Of a DNA stretch of 64,000 nt, positions 11,716 through 22,492 are shown one piece after another. The DNA is from Palaemon carinicauda (Eukaryota; Arthropoda; Malacostraca; Decapoda; Palaemonidae), in the NCBI RefSeq assembly GCF_036898095.1, contig NC_090751.1, positions 79,374,509-79,438,508 of the forward strand, in the 5' to 3' direction. How positions within the stretch are numbered: the first letter of the stretch is position 1; every line of letters begins with the position of its first letter. Made by a program: the position numbers and the translations under genes. The notes under the pieces were generated by a model. That model saw nothing but the letters and a program-made list of their open reading frames with translations, did not search any database and was not told the origin of the DNA.

Positions 11716-12079
11716 AAGGAATGTCCGCCATCGTGAAGACGGCGCTGTTGTCATACTCAATAGCAGTATGAGAACGGGGGTAACCTTGATGGGGCTCCCC
11801 TTCGATTCTGCCACACCTCCTCGAAGCGTAAACGCTATTAGGGGTGCAGGTTACTATGTGGCGTGTCAAGAATACGTCTTCTGATATGCTATATCCTTGA
11901 GAGAAAATTTAAGGATATTCACGCCAGGAGTTAGAATTCTGGAAACCTAAAGGTAAAATTCTCTGGGAATATCACCGTAGTACATATATCCCTTAGGAAG
12001 CTACTTTAAGGAACTTCCATCAGGACGACATGGCCATCTCACCCAAAAATAGATTTTTCGCGTCGCTCAAAATCCGTTT
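11716..12079 (-). repeat. DIRS right inverted terminal repeat
   Basis: Reverse complement of the left ITR over about 315 bp, plus an outer extension of roughly 45 bp (12034-12079) absent from the left ITR but mirrored in the ICR. A longer right ITR is also described for DIRS1. A 108-codon - strand frame (11543-11869) starts inside it and runs out through the ICR; its first ~51 residues align with the frame in the left ITR. Confidence 0.85.
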
Positions 12080-13070
12080 ATTACCACGTTTACTATATAA
12101 ATAGAAACTTGCTCCAATTTGTATTAAGTACTTTAACTACTTTATTCTTCATTAATCTATGAAAATATAGATTTGAATTACCTAATTTATCACTAATTGT
12201 TATATATCACCATAAACTTAATGTATACTAGAAGCTTGTTAAAAGTTTTTTTTATTAATTATTCTTGTTTTATTCTTTATAGAACCTTAAGAATTATATT
12301 TGTATTTCAATTAGATTTCTGACTCATTATTCTTATTTATTTTTTTATGGAATCTTAGGAATTTTCTTATTTTCAATTAAGACTTTGATTCATAATGGTA
12401 TTTTTTTTTTATTCTGTGACGATTTCATTCATAGGTAAGGAGTATCAGATAGAATCTATGTACGACTGTTTGAAAAGTCCAGTTTTTACATAACACTCAA
12501 AATTTGTATTTATTTTTATTTTCAATTTCCCAACCGATGCCCTATATGGCAGTGCAGAGATAAACCTTGAATTAACTTTATGGGATTACTCGTTTAATTA
12601 AATCTCTACATCCAGCCAAAGGCAATTTTATCGTCAGTTTCACGTCAATTTTGCCGACAACTCTGGAATTTTCATTTCATGCTCTGGAGAACAAAATGTC
12701 AACTGGAAATAAAAACTGGAAACCAATCTCGGTTTCTTATATTCTAAAACAATAAAAACCAGACTATTAAGATGACGTAAACCTTTTTTCAAAGAAAGGT
12801 AACTTCCTAATTGCTAAATATTTTTTCATGATTCACTTTTCTTGGTAGTAAAGCAATCTTTGCAAATAATCCACATTGCTCTTTTAGAAGTGAATACTAT
12901 GTTTGATATAATATGAACTCTTAAAAGAAAATAACTTCTTAATTGCTATGAATTATTTGGTGATTAAATTTTCTTGCTGGTGAAGCAAGCTTTGCATAGA
13001 ATGCGATATTGCTCTCTTGAGAGGTAAATACTGTTTATGATATAAATATTGTAACAAAAATAACAACAAA
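12080..13070. other. AT-rich region, no gene seen
   Basis: Runs of A and T with no open frame of note. Nothing recognised until the dispersed repeat at 13071. Confidence 0.5.
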
Positions 13071-13277
13071 TGTAGCCGTTTCTAATCCACTGCAGGACAA
13101 AGGCCTCGCATGTCATTTCATGTCTTGGGTTTAGCCAACATGGTGATTTCATCACTATGCTGGCCATTGCAGACTGGATATGGGGGGAGATTTTCCTCTT
13201 ACAGTTCACAGCAAACCAACCTATTATGGGTAGCCCTGGCTAGAATAGTTTTGCTGATTAATGGGATACGCAAGAAG
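13071..13277 (+). repeat. Dispersed repeat with 'CCACTGCAGGACAAAGGCCT' core
   Basis: The phrase CCACTGCAGGACAAAGGCCT, followed by 'ATGCTGGCCATTGCAGA' and 'CAGCAAACCAACCTA', is one I associate with a widespread arthropod dispersed repeat (RTE-linked or SINE-like) found in decapods and, in related form, in Lepidoptera. It is G+C richer than its surroundings. Orientation is assumed from that memory. Confidence 0.5.
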
Positions 13278-13352
13278 GGGTAGATATTATATACGTATCT
13301 ACAAATACTGTATATGTAAGTATATAAACATTTATATGGATTTATTTAGTAA

Positions 13353-13683
<331 letters not shown>

Positions 13684-13689
<6 letters not shown>

Positions 13690-15587
13690 GCTTGTGTATA
13701 CAGTATATACAAGGTAAGTTAAGATGAGTTCTAGGAAAAAAGTTGCAGTTTGTTAAAGCTGCAAATGTATTTTGGTGATAACGGTTTAAACTAATCTGTG
13801 GGATCCCGTTGTCCCTCTAGCTGTCATCAGTCACTCACCTACCAGCATGAGGTTGAAGGGAGCTGAAAAAGAGAAATCTCTTGATCTCTCGAATAAAATG
13901 AGCAAGTGGGAAGTGAGAGTAAACATTTAGTTCCCGGAGAAGAGTGGAAAAAATAAGGAAAAATCTCCAAAGCCTTGCAATAAGTTTGTGGAGCTTCTTC
14001 ACTATCTCACACTCTCTTATGACTGGATAAAGCTATTGTAAAGTCTACAAAAAAGCCAGTAAGATAATTCCAGAAAAGGAAGACCTTTCCCTGGCATACA
14101 TGGAGAAGATGTGACCAATCTTGTGGAAGAAAATCTGATAATCATGGTCGATAAAATTGCCAAAGAAGTTGGCCTAGAAAATCTGCTAACTAGAAAGGCA
14201 ACATTTGCCAAGCAAATGCAGCATATTTCACTCCATCTCCCTCCACATGCAACCATGGACTGGCCTATAACAATCTTTTCGAGAAATGCATCCACGATAG
14301 ATTCACAAGAATTCATTCTGAATTGTTATATGGTTTCACTAAAATGGCATAGGGGCAAAACTGCTATTATTTTTTCTTTTTCTTTTTGGTAAAATAATAG
14401 CCGAAAATCACCCAGATTAATCATTTTGAACTGATGTATACAAAAGATTTGATTTGCATCATGTGCAGATATATCCGGGGTATCCTCATACGAAATTTCA
14501 TGTCATCAGGTCATTTGGTGTAAAATTGAGGGCACAGGGGCCGAAAATGTAAATTTTTGGTCTTGAAAACATGTAAAATAAAAATTTTGACAGATCATAT
14601 GCCAAAAATTTTGATGACTTTCTATTGGTATTTATCTAAGGCACCTTCGTAACAATCATTTTTCTCAGAAAATGGCAAAAGACAAAAAGACGATAAAATT
14701 ATTTCAAAGGTATGTATTTTTTTTTTTTTTTTTTACGCACCTGGCTATTGGCCCATTAGATCTTTGTGCCAAATTTCAGGTCATTTGGCTCAGAAATGAC
14801 TGAGATGAATTGATTTCAGGACTTGCTAGGAAAACGAGAAGAAATTTTAAGAAAAACGTGTTTCACTCCTACGCAGTGCAATAAAATAACGATCGATTGA
14901 TTTGCCATCGAGGCTGGTCTAGAGAATCTGCTTATCACAATTGATTAAATTGACAATGAAGTTTAATCTGCTAATCACTATAGATTAAATTGCCAATGAA
15001 GTTTGAAAACCCCACGACTCATTTTCGAATGTGAATGAAATCTTAGCTTCGGTAAACTGTTAGTTTATTTGGTCTCAAAATCATTGCTCGAGTTCCAGCT
15101 GAGTCATAGAAAAGACTTCTTTGCAGAGCTTTTAATAATGATTAAAATAAAAATACAACTTTTGATATTCATCATAGGATGTGAATCATGGATTCTTTAA
15201 TATAACCTTCGTTCTAATTATTAATATAGTCAGTGATCACTTAAGGGTCAGTTGGATCAATAAAGTTCAAATAAGAGAGATCAGTTTTGAAAGGAATGGC
15301 ACAGTTTTGGAAACCTGGGAGGAGCAATTCTTGTAGATTTCCTTAGAAGGTAACAGATAATCATTTTGTGTATATGTGAATTTATATGTATATAATTGCA
15401 TACAGTATATTTTGTGTATATAATACGCTCTTATATTTTGTTCACAGTTCCTGATTAACTTTGATAGACGCATTTAATGTATAGATGCTCTTCTTTGGTA
15501 AGTAAGCATAAGGAATTCATATCCCATAAAAGTAATTTTATCTAAATTTATGTGATTTTGTTCATGTCATATGATATCTAATTGGTA

Positions 15588-15591
<4 letters not shown>
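13684..15591. other. Unassigned region with a weak transposase-like fragment
   Basis: A 93-codon + frame (14111-14392) contains 'MVDKIAKEVGLENLL', faintly like the post-DDE helix of pogo/Tigger-type transposases ('AKxxGLE'). A diverged second version of the same ~40 bp (near 14900-14930, 'GAGGCTGGTCTAGAGAATCTGC') lies 750 bp on. Two related phrases 'TCAGGTCATTTGG' occur at 14508 and 14779. No confident gene call. Confidence 0.25.

Positions 15592-15673
<82 letters not shown>
15592..15673. repeat. (CT)n microsatellite
   Basis: About 40 perfect CT dinucleotides, ending in a short C run. Confidence 0.97.
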
Positions 15674-15675
<2 letters not shown>

Positions 15676-16756
15676 CCTACAGTAAAATTTCAAAGATTTT
15701 TGGCAACATCCCATTCAAACTAAATTCTACTTAAGATTTGAGTAATATTACTTATCATGTTTAATTACTATGCTTGAGTTTTCCCTTTGCTCAAAAATAT
15801 TGTAAATACCACACCCCAACCTTGGGAATATGGAAATGTAGCTCCTAAACTGAATAGAACTTAAAGTATTTAGACTTAAAAAAAAAACTACTAGCACTGG
15901 AGCTCTTACTGTAATTCTCTACTTATAAAGAAGTAAGATTGTTTAGTGGGTATAGGGACTACTTTATATCAAGTGTCTAGCTACAGCCATCTCTGTTTGA
16001 GTCGCTTAATATTTTATTTATCTATTCAACAGTACTATCAATTCCATTATCCTACTAACCATCTTCAATATCTGTATTACTTCCAGATAAGAGTTATTTA
16101 AAATCTTCTCTGCCATCTTTGATCTGAAGCTTTCTCTTGTATATTTTCTTCCAAGTATTCCGACCAGCCTTTGCATTCAGATCTTCCCAGACTGTGCCCT
16201 CCTTTATAAATTACTGTTATCCATTCCATCCATTTTTTTTCTTTATCTTTTAACTAATTATTTGATTAGAACGGTACTTTGACACAGCGTGCTAGACACT
16301 TCCCACAAATATTTGATATAGTAAATGCAAAAATAATGTTAATTGAAGCATTTCACTTTTTTTTTTTTTTTTTTTTTTTTTAAGTAAGTCAAATCAGTTG
16401 AATTACCAAGTTATACTATCGATGTGTTTAGTACGAGAAGGTAAGATTACCGAATCAAATCCCATAATTTCAAATTAAAACCCTGTATATAACGTCAAGA
16501 GTTTCATAGACTTTAACAGAGGTTACTTTTTAAAGCTTAGGAAACAGTAATTGTACAAGATAGTCATCCAGTATTTACCTTACTTAAGATATCTGAAGTC
16601 TCTATCAACTTTTTCTTTTACTGTTATTTTTCATAAGTGGGTTACTATCCTTGCTGGTGCTCTTTGTATTTGCAGTATACTGCTCCAACAGTTTTAGGAT
16701 ACTAGGGTGGCAAATAATGTTACTGATAATGTTATTGGGAAGGGAAGCATGCTATA

Positions 16757-16759
<3 letters not shown>
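15674..16759. other. No gene seen; T homopolymer
   Basis: AT-rich, with a T run of about 23 at 16359-16381. No long frame and no repeat family recognised. Confidence 0.5.

Positions 16760-16852
<93 letters not shown>
16760..16852. repeat. (CT)n microsatellite
   Basis: About 46 CT dinucleotides without interruption. Confidence 0.97.
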
Positions 16853-16853
<1 letters not shown>

Positions 16854-16918
16854 ACATGCAATGACGATATTGATGATTACAGGATCTACAAATCTGTAGA
16901 TATTATCCGTTAACCTCA

Positions 16919-17031
16919 TAATCTGTCAATCGTTCTGGTGTCTAGGCCTGGCGAGGTTTCCCGTGTCGAGTCAAATTAAGCCGCAGGCTCCACTCCTGGC
17001 GGTACTTTTCCGTCAATTCCTTTAAGTTTCA
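16919..17031 (-). pseudogene. 18S rRNA gene fragment
   Basis: The + strand is the reverse complement of the very conserved 18S rRNA region that includes the universal 'GAATTGACGGAA' site. Landmarks in order are 'AATCTGTCAATC', 'GCGAGGTTTCCCGTGT', 'GAGTCAAATTAAGCCGCAGG', 'CTCCACTCCTGGCGGT' and 'CCGTCAATTCCTTTAAGTTT'. Only about 113 bp are present, with substitutions (for example 'GTACTTTTCC' where GTGCCCTTCC is usual), and the flanks are unrelated AT-rich DNA. It is therefore a displaced, diverged fragment rather than a working rRNA gene. Confidence 0.9.
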
Positions 17032-17791
17032 TACACTAGAGTCTGGAAATCTTATTCAACCGTTCCACAGCTTGACTTCCAAAACAGTGCTACATTATCT
17101 GGGTTACTTTTTCCATCGTATCTTTGAATTTTCCAGTGATTAACTTCTGTTGAAAATGGAAAATCTTAATTTAGAGCATATTACATGTTCGATAGATATT
17201 AGGGGAAAATATAAGGCTCACCGTGAGAAAGCAAGGGAGGGAGGTCAACAAACATTAGATTGTTTAACGTAGCAAACTGATTTGGTTTAGGTTTTAAAGA
17301 GTCAATAGCAATGTTTTAAAGGTCAAGCAAGAGAAAGGTGCTTTAATTAACTTGACTTGAAAATGCAATATTGTTAAATAATGATGGAAGGTGTTTATAG
17401 CTCCGTCAAATACCATTCCTCTCAACTATTTAATTTTAACATCTTAAAACTAAACAACCCAATTTTTAACTGATAGTAGGGATGCAGATAACTCCTAACA
17501 TGTCTTCATAATCGTAACCTCAATACTACTACAAAGTATTCTAGAAGTTACATTCAAAATGTGACCAGACTATGGAAGTATCTATCTAATGTCTTCTTTG
17601 AATCGTTGGAACTTGCAGAAAATTTTTATATAATTTGTTGAATGGGCTAATATTAATCTCTCTACATAGTTCATATTATTACAAATATATTTTAACGTCT
17701 TTTACAATGGTCTTAAAATATTTTATCTTCATAATCGTATTGTTCAAATATTTTATGGTTTGTATCATTCATTTCTTCTCAAGTATATAAC
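17032..17791. other. No gene seen
   Basis: AT-rich sequence between the rRNA fragment and the gypsy LTR. No open frame or repeat recognised. Confidence 0.5.
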
Positions 17792-18272
17792 TTTTATGTA
17801 TGACTTTGGTAGGAAGTTTGTATTAACCATAACAATTACCTGGAACATAGATGAAGAATTGTTAGTAATTATTTCTCAGCTGATCTCATCTTTTGTCGTT
17901 CAATTTTTCTTGGTGGGATTTAATGAGACGTTGGTATTCTTAAAATACAAGTTTAATGCAACTTATGACTACATTGCTCTTTGACAGCTGACTCCTAAGT
18001 GTGTGTGGAGCGTCATACACAATCTGACAAAACCAAAACATTGTTAAACAAAAGAGCATCGCTATAAAAAAAAATTAAATCCTACTCCAGTACAAAACTA
18101 TAAAGAATCACATCCTATCTCTGAGGTAATCAACAAATGTTTGAATCCTAATACCAAAACAAATCATTACACTTATGTACAAAGCATAACATGTTTTATT
18201 CATGCAATATGATGCAATGTTGCGCAATACCTGCAACACTTGAAATAATATAGTACATTATTACAATAATAC
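17792..18272 (-). repeat. 3' LTR of gypsy element
   Basis: About 481 bp, directly repeated at 22493-23084. It starts (in + coordinates) near 'ATGTATGACTTTGGTAGG' and ends near 'TTACAATAATAC'. It has single copies of the segment that is duplicated in the other LTR. Confidence 0.92.
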
Positions 18273-18274
18273 AT

Positions 18275-18292
18275 AAGTCTCCTCCCCCTTTA
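18275..18292 (-). promoter_or_regulatory. Polypurine tract
   Basis: On the - strand the bases before the 3' LTR read 'AGTAAAGGGGGAGGAGAC', a typical plus-strand primer site for gypsy reverse transcription. Confidence 0.8.
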
Positions 18293-18311
18293 CTTGACAT
18301 TGTAAAAATCT

Positions 18312-19378
18312 TCATAAATCTAATCTCTCAGGGGGCTTTCCTCTGTTAATCCTATTAGGAAGCACTTTAACCTCATCTTGTACTGGTACATGAATTGGTT
18401 CTGAATCTACATTTGATGTTGGACCATCTTGGTTAATATTTGACTCATTTGATCTAACTACTTCTTTAAGTTTCTCATCTCTAACATTCACATGCTCTAC
18501 TGTCTTTCTGTTTAACGGCTGTAATTGATCAACATGACGTTTTACAACATTATCACCAACACGAACATCATAATGTAAATTTCCTATCTCTCTTACAATC
18601 TCTCCTGGTACCCACTTCTCTGGAGTGTTGTACGATCTTACCATGACATCACACAAAAATAAAAAATGTCTTACATTAGGAAGCTTTACTACTTGTTTAT
18701 ACCCTTTATCTTCTAAATCACTTTGCAAACTTGGATACAACAAATCTAACTTACACCTTATCCTCCTCCCCATCAACAAATTTGAGAGTGTCATGCCTGT
18801 TGTGCTGTGCGGCGTTGTTCTATAAGACAATAAATATTTTGATACATGCAAAAATATATTACCTGAATTTGCTTTTCTACACTTCATATTGTGTTTAAAC
18901 GTTTGGACAAATATTTCATCCTCTCCATTAGTAGATGGATGATATGTTGCTGGAAATGTATGCTTTATACCATTGACATTACAAAATTCTTTAAACTCTT
19001 CTGAGGTAAATTGTGGACCAAACAAAAACAAGTAATTTAAAAAAGGACCTGCAAAATCTATATGCACTCTTTGCCATGGATACCTAGGTAACTCCGACGG
19101 GTGCATTCTAGCAAATTGAGGATTGTTCTGTTGCATAATACAATTCATATAATTCTTTATATAAGATTCCACATCTTTATCTACACCTGGCCACCATACA
19201 AAAGTTCTAGCAATTGACTTTGATCTTACAATACCTTGGTGATCAGCATGTATTTCAGACAAATCTTATTTCTCAGTGAATTAGGAATAACTACCCTTGA
19301 ACCTCTCATCACTATTCCTTGTGTTACACTCAGTTCATACCATATATCCTTATACGGTTTATAATTTTCCTCTTTTCC
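18312..19378 (-). pseudogene. Gypsy integrase, deleted and frameshifted
   Basis: Continues the pol reading after a TGA (19379-19381) and a frameshift near 19262-19275. The zinc-binding part keeps 'HADHQGIV' but has 'YMNC' where a Cys-x-x-Cys pair is expected, so one Cys is lost. The catalytic core begins with 'VHIDFAGPF' (first Asp) and jumps to 'LFGPQFTSEEF'. About 45 residues that normally precede this, including the second Asp of the DDE triad, are missing. The end of the core is 'YHPSTNGEDEIFVQTFK', where the Glu seems retained. The C-terminal part has 'KWVPGEIVREIGNLHY' and 'KRHVDQLQPL', the usual gypsy tail module. Without the second Asp this copy cannot integrate itself. Confidence 0.88.
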
Positions 19379-22222
19379 TCATAAGTCCCTACCTGTCATT
19401 AAACTCTCCAAAACCTTACTAAGCACTGGGTCTCTCTTGGTACTGTGTGCTACATCTTTTGCAGTTATTGGTACATCATATACAGAAATTAACAGAACAC
19501 TGTCATCATACTCCTCTGGAGCTTTGTCTACGGGTAATCTATATAAAGCATCTGCATTACCCAAGTTTGATGTTGGACGGTATTCTATATCATAGTGGTA
19601 CGCTGCTAACGTAATTGCCCAACGTTGTAGTCTTGCAGTTACCAACGTAGGTAAACTTGCTTTTGGACCCAATATTGCTAATAAAGGTTTATGATCTGTA
19701 ACAAGTGTGAACTTTTTCCTACCATAAAGATACATATGGAATTTTTTAACTCCATAAACTAACGCTAAACCTTCCTTTTCTATTTGAGAGTAATTCCTTT
19801 CTGCCTTGTTCAATACTCTAGAAGTGAATGCAATTGGTTTTTCTGTTCCATCTGGCATTACATGAGATAATACTGCACCTAAACCTATGTTTGATGCATC
19901 ACATACTAATTTAACTGGCAAATCCATTTGATAATGTACTAAGAATGTAGGTGATGTTATTTCCTGCTTGATTCTTTCAAAAGATTCCTGACACTCTTTT
20001 GTCCACTTCCATTCTACACCCTTATTCAACAGATTATACAATGGATGTGCAATTGTAGACAAATTCTGAATGAAATTCCCATAAAATGCTACTAAACCTA
20101 GAAATGATTGTAATTCCTTAACATTTTCTGGCACTTTTGATGATTGTACAGCTTTAATCTTCTCTTTAGTTTTGTGAATACCGTTGCCATTTATTACAAA
20201 ACCTAAGTATTCCACTGAATCAACTTCTAAAATACATTTGCTCTTATTTACTCTCATATTATGTTCCTTCAACTTCTTCAGAACTGTTCGCATTCTTTCT
20301 CTATGTTCTCTTGTGTCTTTACCAGCAATTAAAATATCATCTATAAAAATGAATACTCCTTGCATTCCTGAAAAAATCTTATCCATAGTTTGTTGCCATA
20401 TAGCTGGACTACTTGCAACTCCATAAGGTAATCTCTTTGGTCTAAACAAACTTAAGGATGTATTTACTGTACATAATTCTTGTGAAGTTTCATCCCTGGG
20501 AAGCTGTTGAAATGCTTGTCTTAAATCTAATTTAGAAAAAACACTGCATTTTGACATAGTTGCAAACATGTCTTTCGGATTTTGTAAGGGATGTTGAGCT
20601 ACTTGCAGTTGTGGATTTAACGTTACTTTGTAATCTCCACATAACCTAACCTGTCCACTTTCCTTCACAATAGGAACTAATGGTGTAGCCCAATCTGAAT
20701 ATGTAACCCTTTCCCAGGAACCTTCATTTTCTAATCTCCTGATTTCTGTTTCAACTGCACTTTTCAATGCATACGGTACTGGTCTCGGAGCACAAAATCT
20801 AGGAGAACTGTCAGGTTTCAAAACTAAAATTGCTTTTGCGTTCTTTACTGTACCTATTTTATCTTCAAATACGTCTTGAAACTCTGATATGATATTATCC
20901 ATAGATATTTCATTTTTGTTTTCATCTTGTCTACCTTTAACCTTCAAAATACTAGGCCAATCTAACTTCAAATACTGTAGCCAATCTAAACCTAGCAAAG
21001 TTTGTCCATTACCTTTTACTACTGTTAATGGCATTCTCTCTAGTTTTTGTTCTTTGTACTGTACTTCTACGTTCGAAGCACCTATTACCTGAATATCAAA
21101 ACCATGATAACCTTTCAAAACTCTATTTGTACCTTCTAATAACAAATTAGGAATGCTTTTAGCCGTTTTCTCAGATATAATTGATACATCGGCTGCTGTG
21201 TCAACTTGCATCAAAATTGGTTTACCATTTATGATTACTTTTACCATGATATGTTTCTTTGCACCTTTGTTGACGGAATTAATGCGAAACGCAAAATCAG
21301 TTTCTGACCTAACCTGATTATCATGAACATTTTCCGCTTTATTCTCTTGACCAATAGCATCAACTGTAGCATTTATTTTCTTTGTGTACTGTTTAGGGAA
21401 TCTACAAGCAGTTGCAAAATGACCCATCTTTCTGCAATTCTGGCACGTCTGTCCAGTAGCAGGGCATTTCTTTGCTTTGTATGCAAGATGATCAGTTTTA
21501 CCACACCTATAACACTTGGGTTTTTCCTGTTGTTTCTGTGTATAAGCCTGATTCTGATATTTATGAACATTAGTGTTAGGCAATTTTCTATGACTAGGCT
21601 TTGACATATTCCTTCTCTGATTCTCATTGGTTTTCCACTTAGAACCTACTGTATTAATTTTAGAATTTTCCATTTTATTGCTTGTAGAACTACCTATTAT
21701 GTTACTTTGCCTATTTGATGTTTCTAAAGCTCTGCCTGTTATCAATACCTTTTCTAATGTTAAATCTTTATGTTGCCATAATTTCTTTCTTAGCTCTTGT
21801 GATGTGCAATGTGCAATTACTTGATCTATGATAACATTTTCTAACTCTACAAATTCACATGAAACGGCTAAATTCTTTAGTCTAGTCACAAATGCATCTA
21901 AACTTTCATTTTCTTTCTGATAAGGCTGCGCTGAAAACTGGTATCTTTCAAAACATTTATTGACCTGAGGAGCAAAATATTTGGTAAGAGCCTTAATTGC
22001 AGCTTCACTTGTGTCATCTGTAGGCTGCAAAGTCTTAAACACTTCCCGAACTTCCCTACCTGCTGTATGAAGTAATAATGCCTTCTTTTGGGCATCCTTC
22101 ATGTTCCCTAATGCTTCTAAATAAATCTTAAATTCGTCACACCACTGTTGCCATCGTATTGCAACAGAATTGGGCTCAGCGGTGATGCTGAAACGTTCAG
22201 GGTGTTCTATATCAAAAGGCAT
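19379..22222 (-). CDS. Gypsy gag-protease-RT-RNase H polyprotein, intact frame
   Basis: 947 codons without interruption. Residues 1-225 form a Gag-type helical region. Two zinc knuckles lie at about 237-273 ('CYRCGKTDHLAYKAKKC' and 'CQNCRKMGHFATAC'). The aspartic protease motif is 'QVDTAADVSII' near 340, a D-T-A-A variant of the usual D-T/S-G-A. RT covers about 460-680, with motif A 'FSKLDLRQAFQQLP' and motif C 'FIFIDDILIAG' near 626. RNase H follows with 'LVCDASNIGLGAVLS' and 'LVTDHKPLLAIL' near 840. The start at 22222 is the first ATG after the leader and gives a normal Gag N-terminus. The frame ends in TGA just before the integrase, which is broken, so this may be a natural end or a mutation. 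Products would assemble cytoplasmic particles and make cDNA. Confidence 0.93.
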   Translation of the reverse strand: MPFDIEHPERFSITAEPNSVAIRWQQWCDEFKIYLEALGNMKDAQKKALLLHTAGREVREVFKTLQPTDDTSEAAIKALTKYFAPQVNKCFERYQFSAQPYQKENESLDAFVTRLKNLAVSCEFVELENVIIDQVIAHCTSQELRKKLWQHKDLTLEKVLITGRALETSNRQSNIIGSSTSNKMENSKINTVGSKWKTNENQRRNMSKPSHRKLPNTNVHKYQNQAYTQKQQEKPKCYRCGKTDHLAYKAKKCPATGQTCQNCRKMGHFATACRFPKQYTKKINATVDAIGQENKAENVHDNQVRSETDFAFRINSVNKGAKKHIMVKVIINGKPILMQVDTAADVSIISEKTAKSIPNLLLEGTNRVLKGYHGFDIQVIGASNVEVQYKEQKLERMPLTVVKGNGQTLLGLDWLQYLKLDWPSILKVKGRQDENKNEISMDNIISEFQDVFEDKIGTVKNAKAILVLKPDSSPRFCAPRPVPYALKSAVETEIRRLENEGSWERVTYSDWATPLVPIVKESGQVRLCGDYKVTLNPQLQVAQHPLQNPKDMFATMSKCSVFSKLDLRQAFQQLPRDETSQELCTVNTSLSLFRPKRLPYGVASSPAIWQQTMDKIFSGMQGVFIFIDDILIAGKDTREHRERMRTVLKKLKEHNMRVNKSKCILEVDSVEYLGFVINGNGIHKTKEKIKAVQSSKVPENVKELQSFLGLVAFYGNFIQNLSTIAHPLYNLLNKGVEWKWTKECQESFERIKQEITSPTFLVHYQMDLPVKLVCDASNIGLGAVLSHVMPDGTEKPIAFTSRVLNKAERNYSQIEKEGLALVYGVKKFHMYLYGRKKFTLVTDHKPLLAILGPKASLPTLVTARLQRWAITLAAYHYDIEYRPTSNLGNADALYRLPVDKAPEEYDDSVLLISVYDVPITAKDVAHSTKRDPVLSKVLESLMTGRDL

Positions 22223-22492
22223 TTTGAGTCTTGCCTTCCTACCTACAGTAGGTTAAGCTACTATTCTGCAGTCACAAGTTTACTTCCTAACTGTTTTGTA
22301 GCCTACCCAACTTTACCCTTTCTTGTTTTGTTTGTTTGATGAAATTCCTGTTCTGCTGCTTGTACAATCTTCATTGGGAGATTTTCCTCTTGTCCCTTAG
22401 TGTACAAACGGACCTTCTCTTGTGCTGGCCGTCCTTTTACATAAGGCCCAATGTTTCTTCTGCGTGTTTTCGTCCTCCTGGGCGTCGCCAAT
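22223..22492 (-). other. Gypsy leader with primer-binding-like site
   Basis: Untranslated leader between 5' LTR and gag. Just inside the LTR the - strand reads 'TTGGCGACGCCCAGGAGG', a TGG-starting sequence in the position of a tRNA primer-binding site. The matching tRNA was not identified. Confidence 0.55.

Larger units (their letters stand above)
3616..12079 (+). mobile_element. DIRS1-type YR retrotransposon with ITRs and ICR
   Basis: An 8.46-kb element bounded by inverted terminal repeats (3616-3950 and 11716-12079), with an internal complementary region at 11537-11631. Between them, on the + strand, come remnants of gag, reverse transcriptase/RNase H and a tyrosine recombinase, in the DIRS order. 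In this group the recombinase is thought to integrate a circular DNA intermediate, so there is no DDE integrase and usually no target-site duplication; none is visible. Both ends carry TTT (3616-3618 and 12077-12079), matching an AAA at the ICR junction (11568-11570). A ~2.9-kb leader separates the left ITR from gag. All three genes carry frameshifts, stops or deletions, so the copy is non-autonomous now. DIRS1-like elements are known to be widespread in decapods. Confidence 0.85.

Noticed and set aside
11543..11869. 108-codon frame as a host gene
   Set aside because: It lies across the DIRS right ITR and ICR, and its start is mirrored in the left ITR, so it is part of the element.
11569..12079. 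Independent MITE of ~510 bp with 60-bp inverted ends
   Set aside because: The inverted ends are explained by the ICR and the right ITR of the DIRS element; the left half of the ICR also matches the left ITR, which a MITE would not explain.
16651..16913. Ser-Leu repeat protein
   Set aside because: Translation of (CT)n; the same holds for similar frames at 59591, 61244 and 40778.
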